A stretch of DNA of 64,000 nucleotides from Latrodectus hesperus (taxonomy: Eukaryota > Arthropoda > Arachnida > Araneae > Theridiidae): positions 6,767,078-6,831,077 of the forward strand of contig CM075856.1 of assembly GCA_037975125.1 (NCBI GenBank), in the 5' to 3' direction. Of the stretch, positions 38,360-54,960 are shown piece by piece (the first letter of the stretch is position 1; each line of letters starts with the position of its first letter). The notes under the pieces were generated by a model. The model worked only from the letters and a program-made list of their open reading frames with translations. It ran no database searches and was not told the DNA's origin. The translations under genes were made by a program, and so were the position numbers.

Positions 38360-41300
38360 AGTATCCTTTATTATTTCAGTATTATCAAATATACAAGAAG
38401 TACTTAAAACATGCCATTTGAGCGAAACATACAAATGTTATGAAAATATAAATTAATGTGTAGAATAAAAAAGTTTAACAACAAACTTTCTTGTAAAGTA
38501 TTAAAAAGTACATAGTTAAAGAAAAGTTTTTCCAGAAAATATTAAATATTTTATTAAATTAAGAATGTATCATCAATAAAATTTACCCTTATTTTCCATA
38601 AAATTTAGTTTTCTATAAAAATTTATAGTTTGCGAAAAAATGTTTAGTTGGTTAATTTAAAACTTCAATTTTTTTTTCAAAAAATTGAAAAGCCACGAAC
38701 AACGCGTTTAATATGTAAAAGAAGCTGGTAAATATATATTTTGCGTAGTTATAAATAAATTAATTCTATAATTAAATACATTTATATTGGTAATTACTTC
38801 ATATTTAAAAAACGTCTTTAAGAAATTAATGTTTCAGCATGGAAAATCGTTAGTTCCAGAGAGATAATATTAATATATATTTTTTTTGATATATTATAGT
38901 TCTGTAGAAGGCTTCATTTGCGATCTCAAAATATATCTAGAATCTTGCCCTGAAATATAAAATAATGATTTTAAAGTTTATAATTTATTATATATCAACG
39001 CACTCTTATTGACATTGTTAATTTAAAGTATCATTTCAGGATTCGAAGGTATTTTTCTTCTATCAATGGTTTCAAAATTATAGTCAGATTTAATCTGGAA
39101 AACAAGCAAATTCACCTACTGTGTTACCCTATGTAAGGGGATTATCAGTTACACTCGCATTTGACTAAGTTTTTTTTATAAAATTTTTTTAATAATGGCA
39201 CTATTAACTTATCATATTTATATGTAAATTATGTTTTATATATTTAGCGTTTCGTTATAATGTGAAATTGTTTTGAAATTATTACCGTTACAAATGTTTC
39301 TCATGTGAAATCTTATTAGATCTACGTATTAAAAAATAATCGTTTAAAATTATAAGTTCTTGGTAAATTTATATGCTATATTTCTTCAAAAGAAATCAAA
39401 TGCTCTTAAGAAAATGGTTTTCTCGCCATTATTAATTAAATACATTTATGTCTTTAACATTTAAACCGCCTCTTTTAAAATGGTGTGTATGATAAGGATC
39501 ATTATTATTTTAAAATATATATCACTTAAATTATAAGAAAATTCAATAAATTGTATTTATTTGAAATAATTTGATTAATTGTGTAATAAAGCGCTAAAAA
39601 TTAATAAAACTACAATCAAAAAAGTAACTTTTTATATTTAAATATATTTCAAAATGTCTTATACTTAAAAAGAGATTTTGAAGTAGCATGATTTTCTTTC
39701 CAATTTTTTGCTGTGGTTAAAAATAAGCTAAATGTTTTCCGGACAAATTTGTCATCAAAATTAACCTATTTATAATACAAGTATCATAAAAATGTTAAAT
39801 AATGTAAAAAGATTTTTATTTTATCAAAAGAAAAAACAGTTAATGAGGACAAATAATATTTTTAAAAAAGTTTTGTATGTCTAAAAATTCTGAAATTAAT
39901 TTATTTTATTATATTTAAAATCTATGAAATATTTAAAAACAATAAAATCACAATAAATTTTTATATTTGTTCTTTTAACTTTCCTGAAAAGTTATTTGGA
40001 ACTCCCATGACCTTTCGAGCAAATGCTATGAAATACAAAATAACTAAAAATGTAACCTATAAGTTGCAATCTAAAATATCTTGGGCCCCCTAATGATAAG
40101 TTTAGAACCAGTGAATAGAAGGTCCTTCAAGAAGTCCAACGACCCATGAAGTTGAGGAGGCCTTTTAAGGGGCTCTTTGCACTTGTAGTAAGCATTGCTT
40201 TAAGCGAAATTCTGAGATATTTCTCTGTTAGTTGTTTTAAAAGTGTGCGAAAACCATTCTGAAAGCAGCGTTATCATGTTTCGTCATCTTAGTTTTTATA
40301 TGGCTTTCTCGAGAACTTCTCTTAGTTTAAAAAAAAAAAAGATCAATGAGAGAGGAAAATGGCAGCACAATATCTGGATATTAAATGTTTGCTTGCTTAA
40401 GATTTTTAATCATTGCTATTATTCTGAAAATGCTGATACATAAGGAGTATTTTAGAATACGGGTAATTAAGAAGATTAAAAAATAAAAGCAGTTATTTTT
40501 ATTATCTGAATCACACAAAATTAACTTATTACGTAAACAGTAAATTATTTTCACTGTAACTTCTTGAAAATACATAACAAGGTAAAATATTTCAGAATTT
40601 ACATTTTGAATATTAATTTTTTTTAATAGTGTTGCTGAAAAAATTATCAGTCTAAATGGTAGTAGATTTTAATAAATAATTTATAAATTCATGTTTAATG
40701 TTCAATAGTTTATGCTAAATAATTAAAAAAATTATGTTATTTTAATATAATTAAGAAATATTTATTAAGGGTATGACGTGAAGAAGAAAATTATAATTAT
40801 ATGTTTATTAATGACAAAATATGAACAAAGAAAAGTGAAAGATATAATTTGCAAGTGAAGATTTTACAGCATAATTTGTGTTTTTATATTTGAGTTTATT
40901 CATAAGGTGAAAAAGGTAAATAAATCGGAAATTCTGTCTCAATTTAAAATAAACAAATACATCTTTTGCTTTTTAATTGAAATCGAATTACACAATGCGT
41001 TATTAACGTTGATATGGGATACACTCTAATATGCATTCGGTGACAGTTCATAATATCGAACCTTTATTAAATAAAGCAATGGACAGTTGAAATGTAGACT
41101 TTCTTTCCCAACTTTCACACCATAATAAGGGAGAAGCATATGAACTGCATTTATTTAGATGAGTTGCGTCATTGCGGGAAAGCATTTGAAGGAGTATTTA
41201 CTCAAGAAATCCATTCGCAGGTCATCTGGAAATTACTCATTATCAATCAATATCGATTATTTTAACCGTAGAACTTGATTCCAGATCCATATGATAGGAA

Positions 41301-41600
41301 AAGGATGCTAAAATATACCTCATTACTGCCAATTCAGTTCATAATTTATCTTCACACAAAAGGATGAATGCAGAAATTTATAAGCGTATCAAAGTAGCTA
41401 AATAATAATAAATCATGCACAGCTATTTTTTTAAATATTTATTTTTATTTTTTTAAAAAAGAAGTGGAATTCTGAATTATATTTTTTGAATACAAATGGA
41501 TTTAATTGATTATTTGTACTGAGTAAAACTAGGTGAGGTAGTTTGGGGCTTGTTTAATAGTAATAGTTTATATACATAATTCTGTTTTTTTGTGCATGAT
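38360..41600. other. A+T-rich DNA, no gene seen
   Basis: A GC-richer patch at 39990-40270 was read in all frames without finding a recognisable peptide. The open frames at 40243-40575 overlap on opposite strands and are not convincing. Confidence 0.55.
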
Positions 41601-41604
41601 CTCT

Positions 41605-41780
41605 TATTTGATCGGGACACAGATACAGCTTAAAATGAATAAAAAGTTATTAGAAAAATAATCAAATGAAGATGGATAGTTAGAAGGATAATCAAAATTA
41701 GAAGGATAATCCATGCCGGAGATACGAATCGAACCTACGAACTGTTAAACTTTAGGCCAGAGCACTAATCTTTCATTTTT
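41605..41780 (-). repeat. SINE relic
   Basis: On the minus strand the head is clear (gattagtgctctggcctaaa, then cagttcgtaggttcgattcg with the B box). The body is diverged and contains a small internal duplication (agaaggataatc at about 41690 and 41702). Confidence 0.6.
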
Positions 41781-41784
41781 GACG

Positions 41785-44700
41785 CTATGAAAGATGAACA
41801 TAACTTAATGGAAATTAAGATTTGATGTTCATAAGCTTTACTTACGAGGTAAAATTTTAGTTTCCAGTAAATAATTACAAACTATTCTTTTAATAATTAT
41901 TTACTAGCTTTAATGAATAAAAATTTATTTCATTGAACGTAAACCTATGTAAATTTGTTAGATGTGACAGTAAACATGCTCATAAAAACATTTCGAGAAA
42001 TAAATTTTAGATTATCGTCATTGTTTGATCTTTAATCAATGATAACGTGAAAGAAACCAGTATTATAAGGTTAATATTTTATTTATTTTAATCCTTATGT
42101 ATATATATTATAAAAGAATTAATGTAAGTAATTATTTTCAAAACCGCGTATATTCTTCTTTTATTGATTTCATATTCAACATTTAGAGAAATGTTAACAT
42201 TTTAGGCAGGTATTTCGTATAATTTTTTATCATTACTACTCACATTTGAAGAATGTGAAAATATTGAGAGAGAGACAGAGGGAGAAAGAGAAACTTTTCG
42301 AATAAAAGATAATTCCAAATAAACTATTTCTGTATCTAAAATATTAATTATAATATATAAATAAATTGTAGGATAGCTAATTTGAAAATAACGCCTACAT
42401 AGAAATTTTTGAGACATAATGGAAGTATTCTCACATTTCAGTCAACATTTTATCTCTAATTCTGCTGATTTTCCAAACATAAATACTGCATTGACTTTTA
42501 CCTTTCCCTGTGACCTTTGGGGCCAAAGGGGGGGTAAAATCCAGACGGCGCCTCTGTTGCCGCTGTTATTCTGAAATACTATTAAAAGAATTTCTTTTTA
42601 GTTTTTATTTTTCCCGCACCTTTTATGACTGAAACGGAAGGAAAATATATTTCTGTTTTCCCGCACCTCCTAGGAGGTCCATTTCCAAACCTGTAAATGT
42701 GGGTGTAACTGAAAACATTATTCGCTGGGGAAATACCTAAAAAAACCTGTTCCACAAGTACACATATCTTCCATTTCTTGGCTTCGCATCACACAGAAGA
42801 AAGATTTCAAAACTCTCTAAAAATACCCGGTGTCACCTTTTCGCAATCAAGAAATAGCTTTCTTACAATCATGAGTAGTTCTAACTGAGAAGGGAATGAA
42901 GAAAAACAAGGCATACATATGAAACTGCGCACATTGCATCTTTTCATATTTCTCGCGACCCAAATAACTCCAATCGTCATTAAAATTTACTCAACAATTT
43001 TAACTTCTCAATTTTAGATTATTATTTATTATTTTTCATTTAAATTATTTTTTTACAATTTTATATTATATTATTATTTACCTCAAAAATTCTTTCTTTA
43101 AAAATTCTAAAACAAAATGAATTCTGTTTAAAATGAAGAAATCTAAAATTTTCGCTTGACTTTAAATATAATGCATCACGTTTATAGCACAAGAAACTAG
43201 GTGAAACAAGCCATTTAAGTGCAGAAATGTGTATGAGAAATATAAAAATAAAAGATTTGTGTCAATCAAAAATAGATACATTTTTTTAAAAATTCTTTTT
43301 TATTTAATTTCAATTTGTTAAAATTTTTACTAGTATTTAAAATAAAATCTTTGAGACTTTCAAAATCTTTAAGTAAAATTTCTAATAAATAATGTAACAT
43401 ATTGCTAAATAAGAGAAAAGGATTTAAAACATATAATAAAATATATAGCTAAAACTATACCATTATAAAATAAATCGAATGTATTTAATATTGAAAACTG
43501 GATTCCTTTATCTATGTAGACTTTTCGAAACAAATATATCCATTTTCGATTGATACAAAGCCTTCTCTTTTATTTTTCAGATTCATGAAACATTTAAATA
43601 GTATTTTCCCTTTATTTTCTTGCGTTAAAAAGTAATGAATCATATTTTAAAAAATTAATTTGAATTGCTTTACTTTAACATAATCATTGCGTTTCAAAAT
43701 TTCGAAATAAAATTTTTTTAATGATTAATATAATATATAGCTAATTCTTTCATTATGAAATAAATTGAATGTATTTTACATTGAAAACAGGATAAATCTA
43801 CCCATATATAATTTTTTAATGCATTTTCGTGATTGATATAAAATATTTAATTCGATTGATATAAAGTCTCTTATACGTTTCTGCTTTTTATAATAGTTTC
43901 CTTCAATTAGTTCCTTGTTTTAAAACCATTGAATGATATTTAAAGACCTTAAATTTTAAATTGTTTTAAAAGTGATTCTCTCTATTCTGATCTACTTTGA
44001 ATCGAATCGAAGCTATTGATTCTTTTAGTAAATTAAATCAATGGTAGTGATAAAATGTCAATTGTTTCACTGCTTTGTTAGAAGTTCAAGACGATAACAT
44101 TGTATTATATGATCGATTAGGTAAAGTTTCAGATAAGCATATTTTGCGCCACATTCCGCTTAGATTAATTTTGTTCAGTTTTTCGCTTTTATAAATTCAA
44201 ATAAAAACTGATTTATATTTGATAATTTGTTATAAAGCTCTTGAATAAATATTTTTCTAAAAATTATATATTTCTTTAGCACATAATAAAGCTGAACATA
44301 ATTAAAAGTGAATAAGTAAAACAATAATTTATGATAAAACATTAACAAAAAGTGCAATTTCAAATACTTTCTCACACACACGTGAAAATAAGGTTAAAAT
44401 ACTAAGACCTTGAATATTGGATACAATTGTTTTATTTTTAACAGAGATATTTCTTCTTTCTTATTTAAAACTAGGATTCACATACGATATTTTTATTCTA
44501 ATTTAAAAAATGTATTCATATTTTTGATTGTTTGATAAAGATGAATAAAAAAATTTATATTCGTGTACTAAATATTAACTTTTAAAACATGTAAGTATAA
44601 GTTTTATTATATTAAAATCATTAATTGAGCTAATATAAGAATAGGAAAGGGTGAAACTTATCAAAATAATTTATTTGAAAAGCCTTCAAAGATCCCACAT

Positions 44701-44935
44701 TTACTTACATATTTAGTAAATGTCATTAACAATCCTTCTGTACCAAATTACTGTGTAAATCCTTTACATTGAGTATTTTAAATCTCTAAAAATACTTTTA
44801 CAGGAACGATAAAAATATTGAGCCCAGTGAAGTTATAAATTGTTTTTTGTACTACGGTTCTCTTTTTTCATCATTAGACAAGAAAATTTCCTGTCAGTTT
44901 AATCCGTTTTGAAACGATACAGAGAAATCGCAATT
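41785..44935. other. A+T-rich DNA with a GC-richer island at 42480-42960
   Basis: The island is markedly less A+T-rich than its surroundings and repeats the phrase ttttcccgcacct (about 42608 and 42657). It has no good open frame. It could be a regulatory element, a non-coding exon or an unclassified repeat. The rest holds nothing recognised. Confidence 0.5.
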
Positions 44936-44940
44936 GTTTT

Positions 44941-45170
44941 GAAAGCGAAAGTTATTAATCTTCTTGAAAAACGAGTTTCCAGTGACGCCATTTTTTCTTT
45001 CTCTAAGAAGGCGAAGGTCAAGATTATTTGAAAGCGAAAAATTTTATCTTCGTTTCAACGAGTTTCTAGTGACGCCATATTTTTTTTTCCAGTTCCCTAA
45101 GAATGGGAAAGTAAACTTCAGTTTCGCTGAAAGTAATAGTGCCTTGGCGTTCCTTCTCCATAAGAAAATA
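44941..45170. repeat. Direct repeat, period about 89 bp
   Basis: A gaaagcgaaa...acgagtttcYagtgacgcca unit occurs at 44941 and 45030, with a partial third copy from about 45129. The open frame at 44964-45173 runs through it and is probably a by-product of the repeat. Confidence 0.75.
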
Positions 45171-45704
45171 TGATTCATTTATTTTTTTCTTGAATGTTCT
45201 AAAAACTATATGACATGAGAAATAGTTTATACACAATAAATAAGAGTGTTAGTTAATATCACTGAATTGAAATGATAACAAAAGAAATTAAGATAATGAA
45301 TTCGTGACACTTAATTTTCCTTTGAAAATATACCTATAAATCGGAATTATAGCAAAGCTGATTTCAACGCCATTAAAAGAAGGTAGTTGGCCAAAATTTT
45401 CCGAAATCCCCAAATGAAATAAAATAATTAACTTTGGTAAAAAACAAGTTTTATCCCAGAAAATTTTGTTTATTTTTAATAAAAGACTGGAGTAAGATTT
45501 GATTGTAAAAGGATTACTTCTTGAGCCATATTTTTTTTTATTTTCAAGTAATCTGTCCTAGTTTTAATAGGAAAATATTTATTAATAAGGAAAATAATAA
45601 CCTTCACAAATATGATTCAGATACACTGCTATTTTTCGTTAAAAATTTAAACTATTAGTGAAGATTTTTACTATATTATTATAGAAAGTTTTGAGACTGT
45701 ATTA

Positions 45705-47465
<1,761 letters not shown>

Positions 47466-47467
47466 GA

Positions 47468-47645
47468 CTATGGCCTAAGTATTCTGATGAAAAAAACGTC
47501 GTTCTCGAACCTGTAAAGTAACAAGTTCGATACCTGACCCAGTCAAAATATCAACACATTGAGAGAGGTTATGTTCATTAGAAAGTTTCTTTGCCTCTCT
47601 GCAGTGGATGCCAGGGCAAACGTCAACTTCATAATTTAATGGTAG
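47468..47645 (+). repeat. SINE relic with tRNA-like head
   Basis: A-box-like tatggcctaagtattc and B-box-like caagttcgatacctg are correctly spaced for a tRNA-derived head. A GC-richer body follows to about 47640. The family is uncertain. Confidence 0.45.
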
Positions 47646-47974
47646 TTCGAAATTAATAGGCTTTAAAGTCTTAACAACTTCTCTCGGCAGACATAGACAG
47701 CAATGACGTAAGCTGAATTAATAATCTCATGAAATTACTTTCATTGAAAGTTTCATTAAACATATTTTTCATAACTGTGAATAAGTTGATCGATTATTGG
47801 CCTTATTACTAAGAAAATATTATTGAATACCACAATTAATTTAGTATTAACGTTTATAGAAATCATGGCGAATACATAAATAAGTATAATATACTATTTT
47901 ATGTTTTTTGTAAATATATGAAATTTTTTAACTTAGAAAAATGATAATTCCAGTTGAATTTCAACTATTTGGAT

Positions 47975-48149
47975 TGGTTTTTTGGTCGCTCAACGGTCAT
48001 TTTTTGCACACGAAAACTAATTAGACCGTGTCATGCGTTTTAAAGTAGATTTTGAACCGAAACAAACACCCACGCACCAAGGTAAGATTCGAACCTAAGA
48101 ACTGATGAACAGAAGGCCAGTGTGCTAACCATTCGGCTGCCAGCTTGGC
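47975..48149 (-). repeat. SINE, full copy
   Basis: Same family and orientation as 34126-34301. It is flanked by a 15-bp duplication with one mismatch (ttcaactatttggat at 47960-47974, ttcaactattaggat at 48150-48164). Its head and body are more mutated than the copy at 34126. Confidence 0.85.
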
Positions 48150-48169
48150 TTCAACTATTAGGATGGAAA

Positions 48170-50040
48170 CATATTAGTTTTAATAAATTTTTGCATGGAA
48201 TTTACCAATCAAAACAGAAAGTATATATTTCATCTACTATTAAAATGTTTGTTCATAAAAAGTAAAATTTTGAACTAATATTATTTATTTTAATTTTATT
48301 TAATTGTATATTGTTTCGCGTAGATTTTTTTCCAGTTATAACTAATGAAATAATCTTCTGAGTATGGTCTATTTGTCAAATGTTGAATTATCCCGTATGC
48401 AATTTTTTCTGTCAACAGATTTGACTTACAAATATTTTCTGACAGATTTTTAGAATATCTAAAATTTAAATTGTAAATAAATTTAAATTTTAGGAAAAAC
48501 AGTTCAGAAAATTATAATTTTATTTTTATTATTAATTAGATTAAAGTGACAAGAATTAACATGAGAATTATAAACTTGAGAAAAAATGTTTTTTGATTGT
48601 TTTAAAGTAATAGTTATTTAACTTATTATTTTTAATTTGAAAATATTTTTACGGTTTTAAATAAAGTAAAGAAAATAATATACTTTTAACAATAAATAAA
48701 ATTTCGATTTTTTTTTAAATATTAATTGAATAATTTGTCATATCATTATACGTATAGGAATTCATACTTTATTTTTATATGATAGTATCTTAAGTATGCA
48801 TATTTAGTTAGTACAATCAAGGTTATTTCTTTCAAAAGAATCATAAATAATAAATTTCTGTAATTTTTATCAAATTTTATACCATAAAAATTTTTATTTG
48901 AAATAAAAATTAAATCAATGGCTATAAAATGCTTTTTTCATTAAAAAAAATTAAATATGGTGGGTTTATCTTATGATCAGCTTAAAATAATAAACATTGC
49001 TGTTTTTTTATTTTTTGGCTAAACAGCCGATAAAACTTGAATTCCAGCATCTCCTCTGAAATTACCTGATTAGTTCAAATCGTGAGTGGACAATATTGAA
49101 TTAACCAATGATAGTCCTTGATAACTGAATAGGGTTACCACAACAGCATCTAATAAAACTGAGATTCCTCTGAATGAGCTCCATCTTCTGTTTTCTCAAG
49201 GTGAGTACCGACTTTCTTCGACTTCTTTCAGATAATTTTATTATATCTGAGTATATATTTAAACTGTTTTCGATTTATAAACTTTTACTTAAATTGTGTG
49301 TTCACTGGGTCTCACAGTCTTCGGTTATATTTGTTATCTTATGATTAAAATATACGCGCGCGCGACCATTTTATGTAATTAAATAGTGAATTTTTACAAA
49401 AATATTTTGTAATATCTTAGTTAATAATAATTGGTCAATAAAGTTTAATTAACAAAAAGTTTAAATTAAATAGAATAATTTTGAAGCTGTGTGAATTTAA
49501 ACATTGTAGGCTATCATTCGTATTTTTTAAAGATCTTTAAAATTCTATCATGGGGAATGCGAAATAGTGCCATTTTACATTTTTTACTGTTATGAATCAC
49601 ATTTAAAACTTTTAAATTACTTTTGAATATTTATTGAAACTAGAACTTCACTTACACTATTTAAGATTACATTTGTGAGTCGTTTGCGTAAGTCGAATTA
49701 TTGTCGTAATGTGAGAAGCATTTTCCGTTTTTTAATGTATCAGACAGTTAAATATTCATAAATATCAGACTTTATATAATTTAATTTTAAAATTTTTCTG
49801 TCGAATAAAACTGCTAATTTATATTTTTTTTTACTCAGGATAATTAAGTTTTCAAACACATGATATCTTAATATAAATGAATCTTAAAGTAGATAATTTT
49901 TAAGAATATGTATGAATGAAATTCGTATCATTAAAATTTTGTCACAAATTTATATCCATGTTTAATTTTGTTTAGGAGTATATATTTTTACATGAAATGT
50001 TTATTACAAATATAAAATAGTTATCTATCTATCTACATAT
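48170..50040. other. A+T-rich DNA, one exon-like end
   Basis: At 49174-49200 a plus-strand ATG, directly preceded by an in-frame TGA, opens nine codons to a consensus donor (CTCAAG-GTGAGT, junction after 49200). Sequence from about 49020 to 49200 is less A+T-rich than average. This could be a first coding exon, but no partner exon is recognised. Confidence 0.3.
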
Positions 50041-51610
<1,570 letters not shown>

Positions 51611-51619
51611 ACATTGCTC

Positions 51620-51866
51620 TCATTGTTGCACAAAATTCTGTTTATTTGAAATAAAATGAAGGTTGCATATTCTTGGATACCATAATTTATTTTCTTTTAT
51701 GTCTGTTCGGCTAAATCGAGATACCCATAAATCGCTACGCTTACGAGTAAATTGTTCGATTTGAGGACTTTTTTTTTGGTTATTATTATTGGAATCGAGT
51801 AAAAAGATTTTTTCCAGACTCTCCACCAGACCAATATCTGCACCCATGAACAGCGCATAAAACCAT
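51620..51866 (-). pseudogene. THAP-type zinc-finger exon, frameshifted
   Basis: From the minus-strand ATG at 51866 the frame reads MVLCAVHGCRYWSGG and on to LFTRF, an N-terminal THAP start with two Cys (C-x4-C). The frame then closes at TAA codons. The next frame continues with KRSDLWVSRFSRTDIKENK and ICNLHFIS, which supplies the C-x2-H pair and the conserved Trp, and stops at 51620. Together they give the C2CH layout of a THAP DNA-binding domain of roughly 80 residues. THAP domains occur in transcription factors and in P-element-like transposases. The single frame change near 51797 could be a mutation or a base error in an A/T run. No AVPTY-type ending is seen. The start is chosen because the domain normally begins within a few residues of Met. 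The 126-codon frame at 51697-52077 is a shadow. Confidence 0.6.
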
Positions 51867-51966
51867 TTTTAATAACTTTCAGTTCCATTGAAGTGTTAAC
51901 ATATAGGCATAGTTTAATTTTTTTGCATAGTCTAATTTTTTGGGCTAAAAAGAATTCACTGTCTCC

Positions 51967-52067
51967 GTTGCCATGAGCAACGAGTGAGCTACGGAAGTGT
52001 GACGTCAATTGGATTCGCATTGTTGACGTCAGGTTGCGATCCCATAATCGTAAGCGAAAAATATAAG
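51967..52067 (-). promoter_or_regulatory. Motif-dense promoter candidate
   Basis: About 100 bp upstream of the THAP ATG, a CpG-containing block holds a perfect RFX X-box (GTTGCCATGAGCAAC, 51967-51981), an ETS core (CGGAAGT, 51992-51998), two full CREs (TGACGTCA, 52000-52007 and 52024-52031) and an inverted CCAAT (ATTGG, 52008-52012). CCAAT and TTCCG read in the minus direction, towards the THAP exon. A tataag at 52062-52067 faces the plus strand, so divergent transcription or an LTR origin is possible. Such a cluster is very unlikely by chance in DNA this A+T-rich. Confidence 0.6.
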
Positions 52068-52099
52068 TAGAATGCAACTATGTCTTGATCCGTAAGGAA

Positions 52100-53069
52100 T
52101 ATAGATGCGTGCGCACAGAAACTAAATCTTGTAAATATATCTGTCCTCCTATAATATTTTTTAATAATAAATAGATAAATATTGATAATGGAGAACATTT
52201 CTTTAATCATGTGTATAGAATTTAGATGGAATATTCTTCAATCTGAATCCCGGAACCAATAAGGTAAAAGTAAATTTTCTCCTACAAATTGAATTATTTT
52301 CGTAATTTGAATTATTACCGACAGTATGTTTAAAGTAGGTTGTTTTATTAAATTTATTATATCTATTATTTTTTATAAAAATGTAAGAAATCACAGAAAA
52401 CTTTAAAAATATGCGAACTGGAATGTGCAAATTCTTGCGATGCGAAGTGTTAAGTACGCAATCATTCAAACAATACATTACTTATCATTAGAAATTTTAA
52501 AGAACTTTATTACACTTTCCCTTTTTATTGCTAAATTAAATATTTTTTTGAAAAAAATTAAATTATGTGTTTTATAAACTCACTTTTAAATTCGCAAATG
52601 ACACTCAATCTCTTGTAATATGATATTAATATTAATTTTTCCTTTCAGAAATAAATTGTGTTTCATGTAATAATACTTATAATGAGAGGTAGCGTATTAT
52701 ACATAATTCATTAACATTAGCATTACATTACGATACCTCAGATCGTAAATATTTTCAAACAATATTGAATGTGATAAACACTTTAAAATGTACCAATCAC
52801 TTCGCATATGTCACTCTGCCTCTCTTCTAGCTGTAAAATAAAATAAACACAAACATTTTTTCTTAAATATATTGGTTGTTTTCTGAATAAGGAATTGAAC
52901 ATATAGGACCGCACAACAAAAGTTAAATAATTAAACTTAAATTAAATCACTGCAAAATAATAAAGAGAGTTAAAATATTTACAAATGAAAAGATTGTAAA
53001 CGTGATTCAACTTTAAAAACCAAGTTTAAAAAATTAATTAAGTATTAAAAGTAATTAAATAATCTATAA
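52100..53069. other. A+T-rich DNA, no gene seen
   Basis: Minus-strand frames at 51989-52478 have no recognisable domain. Confidence 0.55.
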
Positions 53070-54228
53070 ATAGCTTTAATAATTAATTTCAATAAAGATG
53101 TGTAATGCTTTAATAAAAGAGAGAATACTTACTGGATAGAGTTGGTTTCAATAGTATTGTTCAACACTTTTAAATTCAGTTTAGAAAAATTGTAAAAAGA
53201 ATGCTTGATGATTAAAAGCTATACTAATTAAGAATGCTTACCACAAAAAAAATAAAATTACTAGACAATTAGTATCAGAAAAAGGAAACATATTTATTAC
53301 CAGAATATATATTATGAACAAATTTATTAACAGAGGCTGATTGAGTAATTTAATAGAATTTATAATACGATAGGATAACATGATGATAACAGCATTAAAA
53401 GTTTGCAATATATTGTATTACTTCTATTTAATGCGTACAAAATTATAAATGTTAGTTAAAAAACAAACATTTCTATAAGTCGTGTTTATTAATATAAATA
53501 TACCATATATATTTTTACACAAATTTACATAATTATTTCTATGTAGGAATATTTTCCATTTCAGAGTGAATTCATTATCATAGCGCATTAAGTAATTTAA
53601 AGCTAACTCAGACAAAAGGCAAGAGTTTTACAATAAGAAGGTATTATACAAATATTTCGAAAGCTACTTTCAAGTATTACCTTAATAATTTAAATGCTGA
53701 ATTGAAAATTTTTCAGTTTACTTAAAAAGTTTATTACTCTACAATTTGTGATTACTTAAATATTAATCTAAATATTAAATTTTAACTGGTTTAATATTAT
53801 TCAAAGAACTATATATATAACTTTATTTCATTCAAAATAATATTTAAAATTTATTAAGTTACAATTGAAAGTAAAATATTTGTACTCTTTTAAAGCTATT
53901 TCTATTTTTGACATCTAATTATTTAAAATTGCATTAATAATACTTTTGTGTTTTCAGAGTCAAATTATTCATTTAGAAATAAAATTGAAAATCATTTATC
54001 TAGAAATTATGATTATTTAAAAATTTAAAATATTGTAATTTAAAAGTCTAGAGTTTTTGGAAAATAATAATATTTTCTGAATAAAAAACAGTAAAACGTA
54101 AATGATATATATTGACTCTATGAATGTACTTCAATAATTTTTTTCTTATTTTCAAGACAAAACATATCAAGCTTGTAACATGTTTATCTAAACGAACGAA
54201 TGACCTTTGTTATCATTTTATAAGTCTG
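53070..54228. repeat. Duplicated segment, copy 1 (empty site)
   Basis: The segment aligns throughout with 56480-56968 plus 58256-58895, with moderate divergence and small indels. At 53593-53594 a single TA occupies the place where copy 2 contains the mariner, so this copy shows the pre-insertion site. The minus-strand open frame at 53424-53615 lies in this repeat and is not convincing as a gene. Confidence 0.85.
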
Positions 54229-54639
54229 TACAGTTTAATGTTATAAATGAATAAATTTCAAAATACGTCAATCGGTTGAAAACTTAATATGAATTTCTAT
54301 ATTGGTTTTTCTTAATCTATTTATTGTCTACTGCAAATGAGTAATTTTATTATTTCCTTCCATTAAGTATACTATATTTTCTTTTAAACTTATCAAACAA
54401 CTTGAATATAAACTTAATTTTATATCTTTTCCTATACAAACTTTTTTTCTTTTTAGAAATCAATTTAAAAACTGAGATAAAGAGAACTATTTTAAAACAT
54501 GCCATCATACACAAAGATTTTCGAAAATTTCCTTTAATTTTTTCTAGAAGAATTGTATATTTCAATGATAATTAAATTTTTTTGCGCTTGTAACTATGTG
54601 TTTCCAATTGCATTATTAAATTATTATTTAAATATTAAT

Positions 54640-54960
54640 TTTAATGCTCTTAAGTATCTTTAACTTAAAATGATTATTTTATAATTAAAAGCACTTTTAT
54701 TCCAAAGCTTAGATTTTTTGTATAAAATTTAAAATCTTATTAATTTACTCTGTAAATGTATTTTAATAATCTTTCTTTTTTTTTCACAGTCTCCATTTAA
54801 ACAGCAGGACAACTTTCGATGAAAAACAAACCTGCCACACGTTTAATTAAGTGAATGACTGACCTTTGCTATCATTGAATAGGTTTTTCTTTGTTTGAAG
54901 AGGCCTTCAAATTGAAAAGTAATGCATCAATAAGTATCAAAATTATTTTTTATCAGTTGA
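54640..54960. repeat. Diverged partial copy of the 53-54 kb segment
   Basis: Phrases such as tgacctttgctatcattg (from 54860) and the preceding pyrimidine tract ending in CAG (54789) align with 54121-54230 and 58790-58895. Divergence is much greater than between the two main copies. Confidence 0.55.

Noticed and set aside
51697..52077. 126-codon minus-strand frame across the promoter-like block
   Set aside because: It runs through the X-box/CRE cluster and in a different frame from both THAP segments; treated as chance.
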